From JABSOG01 sp041583135 (lineage in GTDB: Bacteria > Pseudomonadota > Gammaproteobacteria > Enterobacterales > Alteromonadaceae), in contig JBFHGJ010000052.1 in the NCBI GenBank assembly GCA_041583135.1, forward strand, positions 1 to 38,347: a stretch of DNA of 38,347 nt, read 5' to 3'. Every line of letters starts with the position of its first letter. Positions within the stretch are counted from its first letter, which is position 1. Of the stretch, positions 36,933 to 38,347 are shown piece by piece. The translations under genes were made by a program, and so were the position numbers. The notes beneath the pieces were generated by a model. The model had not been told where the DNA came from. It searched no databases and worked only from the letters and a program-made list of their open reading frames with translations.

Positions 36933-37397
36933 TTAATTTCGAGTGGACATTATATTTACCCGTTTAAAATGTTCTAAAACAATACCGCCAAAAATTGGCA
37001 ATATACTGCCAGCGCAGTAAAACCGAGGATTTTTAGGACCAAACAGGAAAATTAGACACACATTTATAGGTATTAATGTCATTACAAAAACTAGGTCAAC
37101 TATCCTAAGACCATAGTTTTAATAAGGTTAATTTTCCCTTTTAAATTATCAATCGAATGCTGAAACGACTGCCGATACACCCAGTGTACTCATCATGCTT
37201 GAAATTTGACGGAGATCTGCGCCTAGGTATTCTCATCAAGGCCATTTTCAGCACCCGGTCAATAACAAAACCACAACCAGAAAGACCACCGCAAATTACC
37301 GAAATAAAAACACTCGAAACAGTAAAAGTGGCAGGTTATTACCAACATCACGCAGCCTGTGTCAGTGCAACGTTCAATTGAGGGGGCGTAAATGAAC
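36933..37397. other. AT-rich intergenic region
   Basis: No supported gene. Near 36987-37012 there are short overlapping inverted repeats (GCCAA-aaa-TTGGC and TGGCA-atatac-TGCCA). A 74-codon plus-strand frame (37157-37381) has no ribosome site and no recognisable protein pattern. Confidence 0.45.
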
Positions 37398-37427
37398 ATC
37401 TGAGCTTCGCCTAAGCCAAGCTCAGAT
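37398..37427 (-). terminator. Hairpin downstream of the secreted-protein gene
   Basis: ATCTGAGCTT and AAGCTCAGAT form a perfect 10-bp stem with a 10-nt loop. A second small hairpin (AGGCGAAAGCCT on the minus strand) lies between it and the stop of the gene ending at 37450. No strong T-run follows, so it is a terminator-like structure rather than a textbook terminator. Confidence 0.45.
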
Positions 37428-37449
37428 TTAGGCTTTCGCCTCTTAGACT

Positions 37450-38124
37450 TTAATGATGACCTAAATTGATCATCTGACGTAGAAAGGGATCTGACTCGTT
37501 GTCGCCGACATCGGCATAGTCGGTGGCTTTATAGTCTCCCCACAGCCGATATTGGGCGTCAATAACCGCACGATTGTGGCTCTTTGCCATGAGTTGCCAG
37601 TGCTTGGTTTGTGCTTTTGTAGCAATAGTTAAAGATTGAACCAATTGTAATTGTGGTAACCACTTGAGCTGTACTTGAGCCCCCTTGTACAGACCTTGAT
37701 AGGTTTCGAGTGTATCGCATAGGCTTGGTGTTGAGCTTTGCGGTTCGCTTGCGACTTTACGCAATGACCGCAACAAAGGCTGTGATATCAAGGTATATTT
37801 TGCGTGCCAGTCGATATCGAGCTCACTATTGAGCTCTTGTGATTGGTATTCAATGGCTTGTTGGTACTTGGCGTATGCCCGAGTTAAGTTAACCCGTTGG
37901 TTTTTTTGCTTAAACCAGATCTCAGTGATTTGCTGATGTTCAAATTGATGGGCCACTTGGGCACCATTACGCCATAAAATAAAATCGTTAATCTCACCTG
38001 TTTGGCCGTTAGACTCAGTTGTCACATGATATTGCGCTTTTATATGCTCAACATCACAAGGCTGTGCCATGGCATCGGTGGCAAGTAAAAATAACACTAA
38101 GATAGAAGATACTTTTTTAAACAC
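37450..38124 (-). CDS. Secreted hypothetical protein
   Basis: 224 residues starting at GTG 38124. Residues 1-20 form a typical Sec signal peptide (MFKKVSSILVLFLLATDAMA) with likely cleavage before QPC. The mature part has two cysteines (one right after the cleavage site, one near residue 136 in SLCDTLE) that could form a disulfide. It is rich in Gln and aromatic residues, with no membrane segment, and ends DPFLRQMINLGHH. I do not recognise a family. The start choice rests on the signal peptide; the ribosome site is weak. It appears to be a single-gene unit followed by hairpins. Confidence 0.65.
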   Translation of the reverse strand: MFKKVSSILVLFLLATDAMAQPCDVEHIKAQYHVTTESNGQTGEINDFILWRNGAQVAHQFEHQQITEIWFKQKNQRVNLTRAYAKYQQAIEYQSQELNSELDIDWHAKYTLISQPLLRSLRKVASEPQSSTPSLCDTLETYQGLYKGAQVQLKWLPQLQLVQSLTIATKAQTKHWQLMAKSHNRAVIDAQYRLWGDYKATDYADVGDNESDPFLRQMINLGHH

Positions 38125-38148
38125 TGCTTTTTCTCACAAAGTAACAAA

Positions 38149-38172
38149 GCACCGAGCGCTAAAGCCCGGTGC
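38149..38172. terminator. Hairpin upstream of the secreted-protein gene, possible terminator of the next gene to the right
   Basis: GCACCG and CGGTGC pair (6 bp), with one mismatch and a further GC/GC pair inside, and a 6-nt loop. On the minus strand it is followed by TTTGTTACTTTG, so it could end a minus-strand gene entering from the right edge. Confidence 0.45.
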
Positions 38173-38195
38173 CAGAGTTTTAACAACAGATTAAC

Positions 38196-38347
38196 TTAAC
38201 CTGAGGTTTGCGTAAGGCGGGTCAATGCCCTTAAACTCATCGCTCCTTTTGAAAAGCGGGAGAGTGCTGATATTTTCTTCGATAACAATCCAAATTTGCG
38301 CCGCTTTAGTCGCCTAAAGCAAACCAATTTGGGGCAGTTAGCGATGA
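38196..38347 (-). CDS. Possible C-terminal end of a minus-strand gene cut by the window edge
   Basis: An open frame of 49 codons runs from the right edge to a TAA at 38196-38198, very basic (RRLKRRKFGLLSKK) and ending SLRALTRLTQTSG. It is followed by the hairpin at 38149-38172, as expected for a gene end. No family is recognised, and a nested inverted repeat falls inside it, so it may equally be non-coding. Confidence 0.25.
   Translation of the reverse strand, partial: IANCPKLVCFRRLKRRKFGLLSKKISALSRFSKGAMSLRALTRLTQTSG
38290..38332. repeat. Nested inverted repeat at the right edge
   Basis: Outer arms CCAAATT (38290-38296) and AATTTGG (38326-38332), inner arms GCTTTAG (38303-38309) and CTAAAGC (38314-38320), with a 4-nt loop TCGC. 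Both arm pairs are perfect. It could be a cruciform-forming repeat or an RNA hairpin. Confidence 0.55.

Noticed and set aside
37157..37381. 74-codon plus-strand open frame
   Set aside because: No ribosome site, composition not convincingly protein-like, isolated position.
38173..38347. Integron attC-like site at the right edge
   Set aside because: Hairpins are present, but the paired RYYYAAC and GTTRRRY core sites were not found.

Overview
The window (38.3 kb, mixed GC near 50%) looks like part of a gammaproteobacterial chromosome. A marine Alteromonadales/Shewanella-type host is my inference from protein style, signal peptides and codon use; no rRNA or housekeeping gene settles it. About three quarters of the window is a hybrid NRPS-PKS (nonribosomal peptide/polyketide) biosynthetic cluster on the minus strand.

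Layout. The assembly line is transcribed right to left from about 28.1 kb: (1) 18457-27951, a three-module NRPS C-A-T-C-A-T-C-A-T starting with a condensation domain; (2) 10472-18457, an NRPS with the unusual order [ATP-grasp-like domain]-[TubC-type docking domain]-C-A-T-C-A-T; (3) 4962-10475, a PKS module KS-AT-KR-DH-ACP; (4) 1632-4898, a minimal PKS module KS-AT-ACP; (5) 1-1632, the start of another NRPS (TubC docking domain, C domain, then the window ends). Four of the five genes are joined by 1-4 bp overlaps (TAATG or ATGA) and the other junction is 63 bp with a GGAG ribosome site, so this is one operon of more than 26 kb. Read colinearly it would make an N-capped five-residue peptide, two malonate-type extensions (the first reduced and possibly dehydrated, the second left as a beta-ketone), then at least one more amino acid. 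Only the fifth A domain has a code I can assign with some confidence (glycine).

The most striking feature is a pair of paralogous ATP-grasp-like proteins of the circularly permuted, glutathionylspermidine-synthase-like type. One is a free-standing 458-residue enzyme (28268-29644) transcribed divergently from the NRPS operon. The other is fused to the N-terminus of the second NRPS, in front of what should be an N-terminal docking domain, and has lost the glycine-rich loop seen in the free copy. I know of no standard NRPS architecture like this.

The 316-bp divergent region between the free ATP-grasp gene and the operon holds a good sigma70-like promoter for the operon flanked by direct repeats. 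Convergent with the ATP-grasp gene, and separated from it by a strong hairpin, is a 1.3-kresidue hybrid two-component regulator (periplasmic propeller sensor, histidine kinase, receiver, AraC output), a plausible cluster regulator.

The right-hand 5 kb seems unrelated to the assembly line: a sulfotransferase gene split by one extra T in a T8 run, a ParB-like DNA-binding protein with a consensus promoter, one or two small hypothetical genes, a secreted hypothetical protein, and intergenic DNA with several hairpins. No tRNA, rRNA, CRISPR, transposase, integrase, thioesterase or phosphopantetheinyl transferase is visible.
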